From Anaerocolumna sp. AGMB13020 (GTDB lineage: Bacteria; Bacillota; Clostridia; Lachnospirales; Lachnospiraceae): a stretch of 64,000 nt of DNA. How positions within the stretch are numbered: the stretch's first letter is position 1; each line of letters starts with the position of its first letter. The stretch covers positions 2,880,001 to 2,944,000 of the forward strand of contig NZ_CP136910.1 in the NCBI RefSeq assembly GCF_033100115.1, given 5' to 3'. The notes under the pieces are model-generated. The model did no database searches. It saw nothing but the letters and a program-made list of their open reading frames with translations, and was not told the DNA's origin. A program made the translations under genes and the position numbers. Below are positions 1 to 9,612 of this stretch, one piece after another.

Positions 1-359
1 TTGTATACTTCTTTGTTATTATTCTCTACCAAGGATTCTCTCATGGCTTTCGGAAGAGGAAGTTTTCCGATAAAGCTTACCTGATCGGTTACTTTATCAT
101 CTTTGTTTTCTTTCTCTTCATAATCAATTATTTTCTGTATTTTTTTTGTGGTAAAGTCCATTAGCTTTTCATTTTTCTGTGCTTCTTTGCTGATAATAGG
201 GCTTACCCATATAGTAAGCATGATCGCTATTATAGTTGAAAACAGAGTGAATACTGTACGTATAAAGCCCATTCTTCTTCCGTTTAAAACAAAGCCGATT
301 AAAATTGCTGCTACTACTATCAATACCCAGTTTATGGGGTTCGCCGATGCTAATGCCAT
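1..359 (-). CDS. CvpA family membrane protein (3' end outside the window)
   Basis: About 119 codons are visible, running off the left edge. The N-terminus starts MALASANPINW and has a first membrane helix (residues about 8-24), then a second (about 35-52), as in CvpA/colicin V production family proteins. A charged stretch rich in Glu and Lys follows. The ATG shares one base with the stop of the upstream DUF5711 gene (TGATG), so the two are translationally coupled. The specific role is unknown. The family call rests on topology and on the DUF5711 neighbour, which I recall as a common pairing in Clostridia. Confidence 0.7.
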   Translation of the reverse strand, partial: MALASANPINWVLIVVAAILIGFVLNGRRMGFIRTVFTLFSTIIAIMLTIWVSPIISKEAQKNEKLMDFTTKKIQKIIDYEEKENKDDKVTDQVSFIGKLPLPKAMRESLVENNNKEVY

Positions 360-1534
360 CATTTTAATTTCACCTCATCAATTGTTTCATCATTAATCAT
401 TATGTATCTGTTACGTCCCGGTGCTGGTAATATCTGTGCTATTTCTTTTTCAAAATGGCTAGTCATCCTTACTTTTCCGTTCAGCTGATAGATCAGCCAG
501 TCACGGCTGGAATTCAAGACAATCTCTTCTCCCTTTAAGCTAATTGTACTGTAAGAGAAATCCGTGTTTTTACGAAATACGATATTACCGTCAAGATCAT
601 ATACTACAATCCGGCTGCTGTCTATATTATCAGCATCCTCCAGTACTAGCCCTATATAGCTCTCATTATAAAATATAGTTTTTACCTTACTGTCCAATTC
701 CTTTTTCACTTTAGCTTCCGGGGTTTCCTCCATTTTATATATTGTAAACATATTATCGCCGAAAGCACAGACCGTATTATTGTTTACGAATTCCACATCA
801 GGAATCAATGTTGTACCATAAGCATCCGCTCCAACAATTTTATCAATATAACTATCTCCTACACCTCCAAAATTAAAAAAGGTAATTTTATTCGACAGTT
901 CACCTTTTGAGAAAAATACATAGCTTGTTACTAGTTTGGTTCCGTCTTTTGAAATGCTTATATCAACAGGGAAACCGTCTTCTTTTTCCGTGGTCCTCCT
1001 GTTGACGATCTCTTTTCCGCCTTCTTTCGCATAATAGTTAATATGGTTTTCTCCTTTTCCACTTAACAGCACTGCCGTAACACCCTGAGAGGCTATTACA
1101 CTTTTTATGATAGGATAATTCATTTCATTTGAAGACTCCAGACCCTTTGGCCCATAAATATTAAGCTGTTTACTGCCCCTGTCACTTACGGAGACATAAC
1201 CGCCATTGACAGATACCTGAGGATCCTTCATTTGATAGGTGTCATTCCATAATTGGCTTCCACTGCTGTCAGCTGCCATAATTCCATCCCTGCTCACACG
1301 GAGATATCCACTGCCATAGGTGTAATATTTGGCGGAGCCTGTATCGCTTTTCTGTATAGACTTTATTACCTCATATTCTGTGTATCTTTTATTGCTGATT
1401 GTATAAAATGCACCGCCTAAAGCGATAACCGCTGCTATCAATGCCAGTATAATCAATGTTATTATTCTTTTTCTATGCTGGCGTTTTCTGATTTCATAAA
1501 TTCTTAATTCCGGTTTTTCCAAAATTACTGCCAT
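359..1534 (-). CDS. DUF5711 family membrane-anchored protein
   Basis: 391 residues from the preferred ATG at 1534, preceded by GGGAAAGG seven bases upstream; an in-frame GTG at 1555 would add seven residues and overlap that site. A basic segment (RKRQHRKR) precedes one membrane helix at about residues 25-45, so the rest is extracellular. The ectodomain is a run of short beta segments with repeated patterns such as GYLRVSRDGIMAADSSG and GGYVSVSDRGSKQL, consistent with a beta-propeller. Known only as DUF5711. It overlaps cvpA by one base, suggesting an operon. Function unknown. Confidence 0.75.
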   Translation of the reverse strand: MAVILEKPELRIYEIRKRQHRKRIITLIILALIAAVIALGGAFYTISNKRYTEYEVIKSIQKSDTGSAKYYTYGSGYLRVSRDGIMAADSSGSQLWNDTYQMKDPQVSVNGGYVSVSDRGSKQLNIYGPKGLESSNEMNYPIIKSVIASQGVTAVLLSGKGENHINYYAKEGGKEIVNRRTTEKEDGFPVDISISKDGTKLVTSYVFFSKGELSNKITFFNFGGVGDSYIDKIVGADAYGTTLIPDVEFVNNNTVCAFGDNMFTIYKMEETPEAKVKKELDSKVKTIFYNESYIGLVLEDADNIDSSRIVVYDLDGNIVFRKNTDFSYSTISLKGEEIVLNSSRDWLIYQLNGKVRMTSHFEKEIAQILPAPGRNRYIMINDETIDEVKLK

Positions 1535-1928
1535 ATATGTACCTTTCCCACTCACCGTTCTCTTTCGTCCGGATATTACAATTACTAGTGCTTGTACTAT
1601 TATAACGTATTTTATTTTATAATTATACTACATTTTTGTAAGCTTAAGTAATCCATAAGACTTATAGCGCTGCTATTTTTAATAATTATAACATTCCTCC
1701 TTGGCGATAGCAATTTACAATCTTAAATTTTCCACTTTTTAACTTTTTATTTTGTTATTCTCTTTTTGTATTCTAACTTATTCTGTTTTCAAGTTCTCTT
1801 TTTATATATTCTTTTAATGTTTATATGTTCCTTTTTATAATGTACCCATAACAGAGGATATGTTATTTAGTAGAGACCTTCTTTCAGACATCCTTATGAA
1901 ACAGTCCTTGGTTATGGATACTTAATTT

Positions 1929-2092
1929 ATGTTCCTTCATGTTCTCTTTTTATGCCCTCATTCTATTTTCTCATTCTATGTTCCCTTTCTACGTTTCCTT
2001 TCATGTTCCTTTTTTATGTTCCCTTTCTACGTTCCCTTTCATGTTCCTTTTTTATGTTCTCTTTTTATGTTCTCTTTTTATTCTCATTTAAT
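1929..2092. repeat. degenerate 12-13 bp tandem array, pyrimidine rich
   Basis: Units alternate between forms like ATGTTCCCTTTCT, ACGTTCCCTTTC and ATGTTCCTTTTTT. At least eight consecutive units are clear from 1978 to 2079, with more diverged copies to the left. One strand is almost pure C and T. It lies downstream of the LysM gene. Confidence 0.8.
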
Positions 2093-2111
2093 ATTCCCTA
2101 ATTATCTCTTT

Positions 2112-2151
2112 AAAATAATTCTGCCGCTTAAGAATACAATCCTAAGCGGCA
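2112..2151 (-). terminator. rho-independent terminator of the LysM gene
   Basis: A perfect 9-bp stem (TGCCGCTTA at 2122-2130 with its complement at 2143-2151) is followed on the minus strand by a T-rich tail. It starts eight bases after the LysM gene stop. The plus strand also has a short T run, so it may work both ways. Confidence 0.8.
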
Positions 2152-2158
2152 ATTGTTT

Positions 2159-3514
2159 TTAAGGCACTATAAGCTTTTGTCCGGCCATAATTTTGTTTTC
2201 ATCCTCTATATCATTTAATTCCTTAATCTTATCCATATAAGCATAGGTATCATAAAGCTTGAAGCTGATGCTGGCAAGGGAGTCTCCGGCTTTTACCGTA
2301 TAATATCTCACAGTAGCATTGGAAGAGGCAGGTTCGCTGTCCGTATCACTTTCAGCATCTTTTTTATCAGAATTATCAACAACTGACGTATCGCTATTCT
2401 TTCCGTTATTTTTCTCGGTATCTTTTTTTGTATCGCTTTTATCTGTGTTTTTATCTGTATTTTTATCTGTATCTTTATCTTCTCCTTGATTCTTTGTTGT
2501 ATCAGTTTCTGAATTATCCGCAACTTCCGTTGGCTTCGTTTCCTCAGGCTCCGGTGTGACCTTACCTTCTACTGTATCTACTATAATGCCTTCATCGTCA
2601 TTTTTAGCACTTTCATCTGTTGTTTTCGTTTCATCATTTTTACCGGCTGTTTGGATATCTGTATTCTTATCGTCGTTCTCTGAGTCATCTTTTGAGGCTG
2701 TATTGATATTTTGAGAGATAGTACTAAGGGCAGACTCCATTTTCTTCATCCTGTCATAATTGTCTAACATAGTAGCCGCTATGACAAGAACTATAATAGC
2801 CAGCAGAGAACTTGCAGCATAGAGCAGCCGTACAACACTGCGGTCTTCTTTTACTTCTTTCTTCTCCTGAATAATACTTCGGATTTTTTTGGTGGTTTGA
2901 TCGCTGTAGACTGCCTCTTCCCTTATGGTCTGTTCTTCTTTGTTCTCTATCATGTAGTTCTGCATTTCTTCATTTTTCTCGTAATATATGTAATAACCGG
3001 GCTGCTTTATCAGCTGATTGCTTTCGCAGAAATAAAACGCCTCATCCCTCTCCATACTGTCCATTTTAAGCAACACTTTATCATTTCCTGAAAAATTATC
3101 CGTATGGACTTTCCGGATCTTGTCATTACTTTCTAAGTAAAAACCCGGACCAATAAGCGCCCAACCCATTATCTCCACATCGGTAAAATACTTTTTGATG
3201 TTTTCATAAACACTTGTCCACCCATCATCAGAAAGCGTAATTCCTGTGGAAAAATCCGTATTTCTCATTTCCACGGCTCCCTTAATGAACACATTCTTCG
3301 CTTCTTCTGTTTTAACACTGTAACCTAAAAATACTGCCGCTCTTAATTCCCCTGGATCTGTATCAGCCAGCTGCTTCAAGAAGGTCATTACGTAATCTTC
3401 CACATAAATCACCCGCCCATGATATAAGACATTTCCTACCTGCCTTATATTCTTAGGCATCTTTATTGTTACGGTATTACCGTTATTCTGTCCTTTTGCA
3501 GATGAATTTTCCAT
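2159..3514 (-). CDS. membrane protein: N-terminal MPN-like domain, TM helix, C-terminal LysM
   Basis: 451 residues from the ATG at 3514 (GTGGGG five bases upstream); a TTG at 3538 would add eight. Residues about 20-200 form a globular cytoplasmic domain. The segment MGWALIGPGFYLESNDKIRKV (about 115-135) recalls the MPN/JAMM core but lacks its histidines. One membrane helix lies at about 231-250, then a long Asp/Lys/Thr linker with NTDKNTDK repeats, then a LysM domain in the last 49 residues (YYTVKAGDSLASISFKLYD). LysM binds glycan, so the protein probably links an inside module to the cell wall. The LysM call is firm; the MPN call is inference. Confidence 0.8.
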   Translation of the reverse strand: MENSSAKGQNNGNTVTIKMPKNIRQVGNVLYHGRVIYVEDYVMTFLKQLADTDPGELRAAVFLGYSVKTEEAKNVFIKGAVEMRNTDFSTGITLSDDGWTSVYENIKKYFTDVEIMGWALIGPGFYLESNDKIRKVHTDNFSGNDKVLLKMDSMERDEAFYFCESNQLIKQPGYYIYYEKNEEMQNYMIENKEEQTIREEAVYSDQTTKKIRSIIQEKKEVKEDRSVVRLLYAASSLLAIIVLVIAATMLDNYDRMKKMESALSTISQNINTASKDDSENDDKNTDIQTAGKNDETKTTDESAKNDDEGIIVDTVEGKVTPEPEETKPTEVADNSETDTTKNQGEDKDTDKNTDKNTDKSDTKKDTEKNNGKNSDTSVVDNSDKKDAESDTDSEPASSNATVRYYTVKAGDSLASISFKLYDTYAYMDKIKELNDIEDENKIMAGQKLIVP

Positions 3515-3965
3515 TATACACCCCACTATATATCCCAATTAGCCGGGATATTGCCACATTTAGATAAGGAGTGAAAGAATCTGCATGTGGCTTCCTTTCT
3601 TAATCTATTTTTCCCTTCACTCATTTCACTTGACTCCGGAAGGTTCCGGAAACTTCCATTAGAACCCATACCCTTTGTACAAGTCCTCTTTTTACCTCTT
3701 ATGCTAGCATACGATGGGTGATATTTATGTCAAATCATACCCTGGATTTTGTAAATATTATCCTTTTTATTAGTTTTATTTCTCCGAAATTTTATCTCAT
3801 TTCTGTTACTCCTCCTTAACTTTACATGTAAATACGGTATTTGCAGATACTTTGTTGAAATATGACCTGTTAATTATTACTAATTCATGACTAATTTAAT
3901 TTTTTACGGTAATACTTTTGTTAAGTAAGAATAAGGTATAGTACGAGTATTAGTAGGAGGTTCCG
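3515..3965. other. divergent intergenic region
   Basis: 451 bases between the LysM gene (minus) and yyaC (plus). It holds the LysM promoter. No gene is visible. The yyaC side has no clear sigma-A promoter; yyaC genes are usually read by a sporulation sigma factor, but I could not fix the boxes. Confidence 0.6.
3706..3733 (-). promoter_or_regulatory. sigma-A type promoter of the LysM gene
   Basis: On the minus strand TTGACA (3728-3733) and TATGCT (3706-3711) are separated by 16 bases. This predicts an untranslated leader of roughly 185 bases before the ATG at 3514. Confidence 0.6.
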
Positions 3966-4538
3966 ATGAATAAAGAATTGGATATAGAGAGAAAATTATA
4001 TTATTTCAATACAAAAGAACGATATTCCGTTTATGAATTCAGCAGCCGGCTGCAGAATTTATTGCAAAACAAACCTGTTAAAGGCCGCCCAATTGTTTTC
4101 CTATGCATAGGCTCTGACCGGGCCACAGGGGACTGTCTTGGTCCGATTGTTGGATATAAGTTGTCTAAAATGAAGCAATATGACATGATACTTTATGGTA
4201 CTTTGGACCAACCGGTGCATGCAAAGAATCTAAGCGACACCATTAATCACATTCAGCTTCATCACCCGAACGCCTTTGTCATCGCAGTAGATGCTTCTCT
4301 CGGAAAATCCAGTCATATCGGCTATATTACCCTGGGTGAAGGTCCTCTCCTTCCTGGTGCCGGTGTCGATAAGAACCTTCCTCCCGTCGGAGATGTTTTC
4401 ATAACAGGAATCGTAAATTTTTCAGGAATGCTTGATCATATGCTACTGCAGACTACCAGGTTGAATGTTGTTATGGTACTTGCAGATTATATCTGTGCCG
4501 GAGTTAATTATTGCTTGTATCAGCTATCAAAGGCTTAA
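3966..4538 (+). CDS. yyaC: spore protease YyaC family protein
   Basis: 190 residues, ATG eight bases after AGGAGG. The fold is that of the spore protease GPR/HybD-type group: VFLCIGSDRATGDCLGPIVG near residues 42-61 and FVIAVDASLG near 106-115 carry the acidic residues typical of these peptidase-like proteins. A glycine-rich segment LLPGAGVDKNLPPVGDVFITG follows. In Bacillus the gene belongs to the forespore set; the substrate is not known. It stands alone, divergent from the LysM gene, and ends just before a very strong hairpin. Good evidence that the organism makes endospores. Confidence 0.9.
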   Translation: MNKELDIERKLYYFNTKERYSVYEFSSRLQNLLQNKPVKGRPIVFLCIGSDRATGDCLGPIVGYKLSKMKQYDMILYGTLDQPVHAKNLSDTINHIQLHHPNAFVIAVDASLGKSSHIGYITLGEGPLLPGAGVDKNLPPVGDVFITGIVNFSGMLDHMLLQTTRLNVVMVLADYICAGVNYCLYQLSKA

Positions 4539-4595
4539 CAAAATGTCATACACAATCTATGACTTTTAATTATTCTATAAAAATAGAATACAAAC

Positions 4596-4663
4596 ACTCT
4601 ATCACAGGGTAACAAAAAAGCACGAAACATATTTCGTGCTTTTTTGTTACCCTGTGATAGAGT
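4596..4663. terminator. perfect 32-bp hairpin, bidirectional terminator
   Basis: The two 32-base arms (4596-4627 and 4632-4663) are exact inverse copies with only four loop bases. Each arm includes a run of six A or T, so a terminator hairpin with U-tract is produced on either strand. It separates the convergent yyaC and coiled-coil genes. Confidence 0.9.
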
Positions 4664-4688
4664 CTTCCTGTGTCTGTTTCACTAATCC

Positions 4689-5813
4689 TTAGTAATTTTC
4701 CTCTTTTGCCTTAACCTCAACAATACCGGTTTTATATTCTGCAATAGCTTCCGAAACCGTTGCTATATTCTTATCATACATAAGACGTATCAATGCTTCC
4801 AGATTTTCTGCCGTCAGCAGCTCTTTGCCGATATATGCTTCATATCCGGAGGCAATTTCAAGTGAAAGATTCTTAATATTATCCTGTGTGGTCTTAATAT
4901 CTCCATGAACCTTGGTATACTCTTTCTTTAGACGCAAAAGTTCTTCCTGGTTCTGTTGGGTTATCTCTTCTCTGATTACATTGCGGGTGGTATTCTCAAA
5001 GTTGCTCAAGGCCTCTTTTTTACCGGCATTGATATTGCTTAGTTCTTCTTCTAGCTCTTCCAATTCCCGGTCGAAATCTTCCAGCTCATAGATACTCTCA
5101 TCTTTATCTTTTAATATACCGCTTCGTATATTATCAATCCCCCTGCGTGTCAGAGTCATCTGTTTTCTTTTCTTATGGATCTGAACGAAGGTATTTCTGT
5201 TTTTTGCTTTTATATTATTTTCTATAAGGAGAAAACCGCCCCCAAAGATCAATACAATAAAAGCATAGATAAGAAACAAAAATATCATTTTCTCCTGTGG
5301 CAACACCAAGGTGTAAAGCAAATAAGGAAGAGCTAGTAATAGAAAAGCAACAACAGTAGCAATAATCAAAAGATCCATTACCCTTGCAGGAAAAAAGATA
5401 GAATAAAACAGTTTGTTATTCAGTACCAGAGGAATTCTGTTACTCTTAAACAAATCTCTGATCTCAAGCTTCATTAAACGGTATTCTTCCCTGATTCCAG
5501 CTGTTTCATTGTCTATTCTTTCATTAACCTTCTCATTTTTTGACTTCATCTTACGATTTTTAATCTTCCTAATCTGCTGTCTGGTAAGGTCAAGCTGTTC
5601 GTCGTAGGTTTTCTCTATTTCTTCTTTTCTTTGTCTGAGTGCGGTTCCTATTTCATCAGCAATATCTTTTTCTTTCCCTTTAATACTCTTTTCAAGCCTG
5701 CTTTCCTGCTTTCCAAGTTCATCATATTGATTCTGGCAGGTATTCAGATCTGTTATTTTCTGCCTGACAGCCTCCAGCTCTTTTACGCCGCCGGATAATA
5801 TATTGCCCTGCAT
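4689..5813 (-). CDS. coiled-coil protein with two central membrane helices, unknown function
   Basis: 374 residues from ATG 5813, seven bases after GGGAGG; a TTG immediately before is possible. Residues 10-130 are Lys/Glu-rich coiled coil. Two membrane helices follow at about 146-172 and 178-198, then a second coiled coil of about 150 residues (for example LEDFDRELEELEEELSN). Both ends are therefore on the same side of the membrane, probably inside. I recognise no named domain. It is the lone gene between two terminator-like regions. Confidence 0.75.
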   Translation of the reverse strand: MQGNILSGGVKELEAVRQKITDLNTCQNQYDELGKQESRLEKSIKGKEKDIADEIGTALRQRKEEIEKTYDEQLDLTRQQIRKIKNRKMKSKNEKVNERIDNETAGIREEYRLMKLEIRDLFKSNRIPLVLNNKLFYSIFFPARVMDLLIIATVVAFLLLALPYLLYTLVLPQEKMIFLFLIYAFIVLIFGGGFLLIENNIKAKNRNTFVQIHKKRKQMTLTRRGIDNIRSGILKDKDESIYELEDFDRELEELEEELSNINAGKKEALSNFENTTRNVIREEITQQNQEELLRLKKEYTKVHGDIKTTQDNIKNLSLEIASGYEAYIGKELLTAENLEALIRLMYDKNIATVSEAIAEYKTGIVEVKAKEENY

Positions 5814-6011
5814 CAATTTCCCTCCCTTATGACGATTCGTTTATTTTTGATTTTAACTGATTACTCTACAAAGGTCAATCCTTTTAGACAAAATACACCA
5901 GTACAAATATCACTGCAACACCTTAAAATGATAGAAAAACGGAACTTATCAAGTTACGTTGTAAATCAATAAAACAAGTGAAGCTGTTATTGTTTTTATC
6001 GATGTACAACT

Positions 6012-8000
6012 CTATATTTTAAATCTCTCAACAATAACCTCAAGTTGGATTGCCAGTTCATCCATGGTCTTACTGGAGGCTGCCAACTCCTCCAGGGAGG
6101 CTGTCTGTTCTTCCAGGGAAGCCGATATTTCCTGGGTAGAAGCCGAATCTTCCTCCGCAATTGCAGAAAGGTTCTCCATGGTTTCAATGATTCCGCCTTT
6201 TACCTTCTCCATTGCCTTTCCGCTCTTACTCAATTCTTCTACGGCATCACTTGCTTTCTTAATCGCTGCGGATATTCCTTCAAAGCTTTCCTGGCTATTG
6301 TTGGCACTTATGGTCTGCTCTTTCATGGCAGTATCCATTCTTTCTATTGCAGTTACCGCTCTGTCGGTATTTCTCTGCAATTCTGAAACAATAGCATCGA
6401 TTTCTCCAGTGGATGTTGTGGATTGCTCTGCCAGTTTTCTGATTTCTTCTGCTACTACAGCAAAACCTTTGCCGGCTTCTCCTGCTCTTGCGGCTTCAAT
6501 CGCTGCATTTAAGGACAAAAGATTGGTCTGTTCTGCTATTTGGGAGATTACTTCACTTGCCTGTCCGATAAGCTGTGCACTTTCATTTGTCTTTTCGGTC
6601 ACTTCCTTTATTTCCGCTGCCTCTGCGTTATTCTCTTCGGTTTTTATACGCAGGATTTCCATGGCTGCTGCCCCTTCATTAAGGATTCCCAATACCTTAC
6701 CCGTGGCTTTTTCTAATACCGTAAAGCTGTGCTGATTCTGCTCAATAGCCTCTCCAAGTTCCTGGGTTCTTATGCTTCCCTCCTGGGTATGCTCCGCATG
6801 GTTCATGGCTGCTCTTGCCAGTTCCCCGATAGTAGTTGCAATTTCTCCGGAGGATATTGCTGTATCTTCTGACATTTCACTCATTCGGCCTGCTGTAGTC
6901 GTCAGCCTGGCTGAAGCATTCTTAAGTTCTTCAATAATACCACGAAAGCTTTCTGTGATATTCTGCAAAGCATCAGCCAGTAATCCGATCTCATCTTTTC
7001 TCTTTCTTAATTTAGCATCTATATCAGTGGTTATATCAAGATTTGCTATTCTTTCTGCCTGTTTTACGGTTTTAACAATAGGTTTTGCAATGCTGTTTCC
7101 AAGACCTATCGTAACAAAGACACTTACTGCCAGTGCTGCAGCAAAGGACAGTCCGATGATTTTACTGAAATCCGCAATTCTTTCCATCACTTCACTCTCA
7201 TCTGCCGTCACAATATAATACCAATTGGAGTTCGGAATTGGTGCATAGGCAGAATACAGCTTCTTACCATCAAAGGTATACTCATAAGTTCCCTGCTTTT
7301 GCTGTAAAATTGTTTTAAATAAGCCTGCAGCAGAAGCTGCACTTTTATCTTCCTTCTCTGCTTCAATGGGGTTATACATATTAACTACAAGGGATTTATC
7401 ACGATGGGCTACCACTGTTCCCTGGCTGTTCATGATATAACCGTAGCCCCCTTTACCATACCCCATATCCTGGATCAGTTTACTCATCTTATTCGCATCA
7501 CTTCTTGCAAGTACAAGTCCTGTTAAGGTTCCGTCTGAAAAAATAGGCGCTGCAATCATCAGTACCGGTTCATTGGTTACCTTACTGATCAGTACGTCGG
7601 ATATTACAGTTTTTCCGGTTAGGGCTTCCTGTATATATCCTCTGTCTGAGAGATCTGCTTCCGTGTCATCGGAATATTTTACCTGACCTTTCATGTCTAC
7701 TATGCCAAGGCCTATAAATTCTGTCTTATCTAAATAATCTATCATAGCTGACTTTTGTCTCGTATAATCCATGCTTTGTATTTCCATGTTATCCGCTATA
7801 TTTTCAACAATCAGCTTTTCCGTTTCCATTCTGCTTTCTATCAGCTTTGCATTATCATCTACCAGAGCCGTAATTCCCTGCTCAACCTGCTCCCTTAAAT
7901 TCTTTCTTGCCGTATAGATAGAAACTGCCTGTAAAATCCCCGTTGTCAAAATTAGTGTAAGAAGAAAGCTTACCAACATCTTTGTCTTAATACTTTTCAT
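6012..8000 (-). CDS. methyl-accepting chemotaxis protein
   Basis: 662 residues, ATG after GAGAGGA. Membrane helix 1 (about 8-27), an extracellular dCache-type ligand domain (about 30-275, with [16 protein letters not shown] and [14 protein letters not shown]), helix 2 (about 279-300), HAMP (about 301-355), then the signalling coil. The hairpin tip that contacts CheA/CheW is intact at about 488-525 ([20 protein letters not shown]). There is no C-terminal CheR/CheB docking pentapeptide; the chain ends VERFKI. The ligand cannot be told from sequence. Monocistronic with its own promoter. Confidence 0.95.
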   Translation of the reverse strand: MKSIKTKMLVSFLLTLILTTGILQAVSIYTARKNLREQVEQGITALVDDNAKLIESRMETEKLIVENIADNMEIQSMDYTRQKSAMIDYLDKTEFIGLGIVDMKGQVKYSDDTEADLSDRGYIQEALTGKTVISDVLISKVTNEPVLMIAAPIFSDGTLTGLVLARSDANKMSKLIQDMGYGKGGYGYIMNSQGTVVAHRDKSLVVNMYNPIEAEKEDKSAASAAGLFKTILQQKQGTYEYTFDGKKLYSAYAPIPNSNWYYIVTADESEVMERIADFSKIIGLSFAAALAVSVFVTIGLGNSIAKPIVKTVKQAERIANLDITTDIDAKLRKRKDEIGLLADALQNITESFRGIIEELKNASARLTTTAGRMSEMSEDTAISSGEIATTIGELARAAMNHAEHTQEGSIRTQELGEAIEQNQHSFTVLEKATGKVLGILNEGAAAMEILRIKTEENNAEAAEIKEVTEKTNESAQLIGQASEVISQIAEQTNLLSLNAAIEAARAGEAGKGFAVVAEEIRKLAEQSTTSTGEIDAIVSELQRNTDRAVTAIERMDTAMKEQTISANNSQESFEGISAAIKKASDAVEELSKSGKAMEKVKGGIIETMENLSAIAEEDSASTQEISASLEEQTASLEELAASSKTMDELAIQLEVIVERFKI

Positions 8001-8086
8001 CCACTTATCCTCTCTCTTGAGATATTTTTACGTGCACAGGAGATTATTATTCTTCCTAAATTCTCCAAAATGCATCATTATTCAAC

Positions 8087-8115
8087 ATTTTACCATTGGT
8101 GAAATGTATTTGCAA
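8087..8115 (-). promoter_or_regulatory. sigma-A type promoter of the chemoreceptor gene
   Basis: TTGCAA (8110-8115) and TAAAAT (8087-8092, minus strand) are 17 bases apart, about 85 bases upstream of the start codon. Confidence 0.55.
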
Positions 8116-8448
8116 TGTCATAGTACCTAATAATCCAGATAAACTTTTGTTACTTTTTTGATTTATTCATAAAATGGCACCTATCATGCAGCGAACCAGA
8201 CAGTCTCGTTTTTTTCTATAGGGAAGAGCCAAAAATCAATCTTTCTAAAAAGGGTTAAGAAAAGCACCCTTTTCCGTTGAAAAAGATGCTTTCTTTTCAT
8301 AATCTTAAGAATTCTTTTATTACTGTAAGATTTTTTCATTGATTTTTAATAAACTCTACAAATTTACGACACATTTAAAGTTTATCATAAATATATAAAT
8401 CAAGGGACCCCCTCTCCCTTGTTTACATAGATGATGCTTTTTCATAAA

Positions 8449-8486
8449 GCCGCAGTGTACTTCCCCCCTCGAATGTATACTGCGGC
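8449..8486 (-). terminator. hairpin after the S66 peptidase gene
   Basis: Arms 8449-8460 and 8475-8486 pair at 11 of 12 positions (GCCGCAGTGTAC against GTATACTGCGGC), 32 bases after the stop. The following T tract is weak. Confidence 0.6.
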
Positions 8487-8518
8487 ATCCCCCTTTTATA
8501 AGGATCTATTTTGTCTTA

Positions 8519-9388
8519 CTACTTTATATTGGTATCACTGTTTTTATTCAGATAAATTCTTTTTCCTATAATCAGGCCTTTCGATAACTTTCCATGACCT
8601 ATTTCCCCCGTTTTGGCAATGGGCAGGTTTAAGTCCCTGGTATAATATATAATCAAATCTTCCATGGAAGGCTTTAACTGCTCGCGCTCCATTTCCGTAA
8701 AAGTTCCCAGCAATATTCCCCTGATCTTATTGAATGCGCCTGTTTGCTTCAGATGGCTTATATAGGTTATCATTTTAGAGACTCCTCCGCTAAGACTTTC
8801 AAGAAAAAGTATCTTACCTGTAAAGTCCGGCATAAAAGGTGTCCCTGCTAGTTTCAGGAAACATCTTATATTGCCGCCTATTATCTCTCCCTCCATTGAC
8901 TCTCCTCTAAGGAAGGAATACTGAAAGCAAAACAGCTCCCTGCCGTTACCATCCGCTAATAATTGTAACCGTTCCCGTTGAATACCTTCTTTATCATAGA
9001 TCAGATTTTTCAACTGATACAGATAGGTCTCTCTGCCTGTTTTGGCATATATGGCATTTAGTACGGTGGTCAGATCGCTATAGCCAAAGAAGGGTTTATA
9101 ATTCTCCTCTATTACCTTATAATCCAGGTGGTCCAATATTTCATTAGCCGTATCTCCACCTGAAATATCAAATATTGCCTCTGTTTTTTCGTCGGTAAAT
9201 AGGTTCATGAGGGCTAACCCTCTCTCCTCTCCGGTACCAGCCGGTTTTGAGTTTGCACCGTATATAAATGGGCTAAACTTTGTCCTTATATGCATTTTAG
9301 CCAATTCTTCAATTAACAGCTGATTTCGTTCTCTGTCCTTTTCCGACTGTCCATCAGAACAGGCAGCTATCCCTATTATTCGTTCCAT
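8519..9388 (-). CDS. S66 family peptidase (LD-carboxypeptidase / MccF-like)
   Basis: 289 residues, ATG five bases after AAAGGGG. The S66 serine is in GYSDLTT (about residue 113), the glutamate in LFLESLSGG and the histidine in GEIGHGKLSKG, so the Ser-Glu-His triad is present. No signal peptide, so it acts inside the cell. Members trim the tetrapeptide of recycled muropeptides (LdcA) or inactivate microcin-C-like nucleotides (MccF). The ISGGDTANEILDHLDY region fits the family oxyanion segment. Single gene, so context does not choose between the two roles. Confidence 0.85.
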   Translation of the reverse strand: MERIIGIAACSDGQSEKDRERNQLLIEELAKMHIRTKFSPFIYGANSKPAGTGEERGLALMNLFTDEKTEAIFDISGGDTANEILDHLDYKVIEENYKPFFGYSDLTTVLNAIYAKTGRETYLYQLKNLIYDKEGIQRERLQLLADGNGRELFCFQYSFLRGESMEGEIIGGNIRCFLKLAGTPFMPDFTGKILFLESLSGGVSKMITYISHLKQTGAFNKIRGILLGTFTEMEREQLKPSMEDLIIYYTRDLNLPIAKTGEIGHGKLSKGLIIGKRIYLNKNSDTNIK

Positions 9389-9612
9389 CTTAACCCCTTT
9401 CGTGATACCAGATTATAATTACAGTTATATTTTTCATTTTTATCAGATTTTCCTCTTTATTATTCTATCAAATCAGTAATCCTAACTGCAAATTTAATTT
9501 TATTCATTGAATTTTTATGCTTTTTTTATACTCTGGAGCTTAGAACCGTAGAAGTTTGTAATTATTTGTGGTAAGATTAATTTATTACTTTCAATACAAG
9601 GAGATAGGTTTC

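Larger units (their letters stand above)
1535..2158. other. intergenic region, no gene
   Basis: 624 bases between the DUF5711 gene and the LysM gene end. The left half is A+T rich with no credible gene. The right half holds a 12-13 bp T-rich tandem array and the terminator of the LysM gene, listed separately. The reading frame across the array (1929-2162) is a product of the repeat and has no ribosome site. Confidence 0.7.
8001..8518. other. intergenic region, no gene
   Basis: 518 bases between the chemoreceptor start and the S66 peptidase end. It holds the chemoreceptor promoter (8087-8115), an imperfect foldback around 8255-8295 and the peptidase terminator (8449-8486). Nothing else is supported. 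Confidence 0.6.

Noticed and set aside
1929..2162. A 77-residue Phe/Pro-rich protein
   Set aside because: Low complexity from the pyrimidine repeat, no ribosome site, and it overlaps the terminator of the LysM gene.
6064..6735. A 223-residue plus-strand gene
   Set aside because: It lies wholly inside the chemoreceptor gene on the other strand and has Ser/Ala content typical of an antisense shadow.
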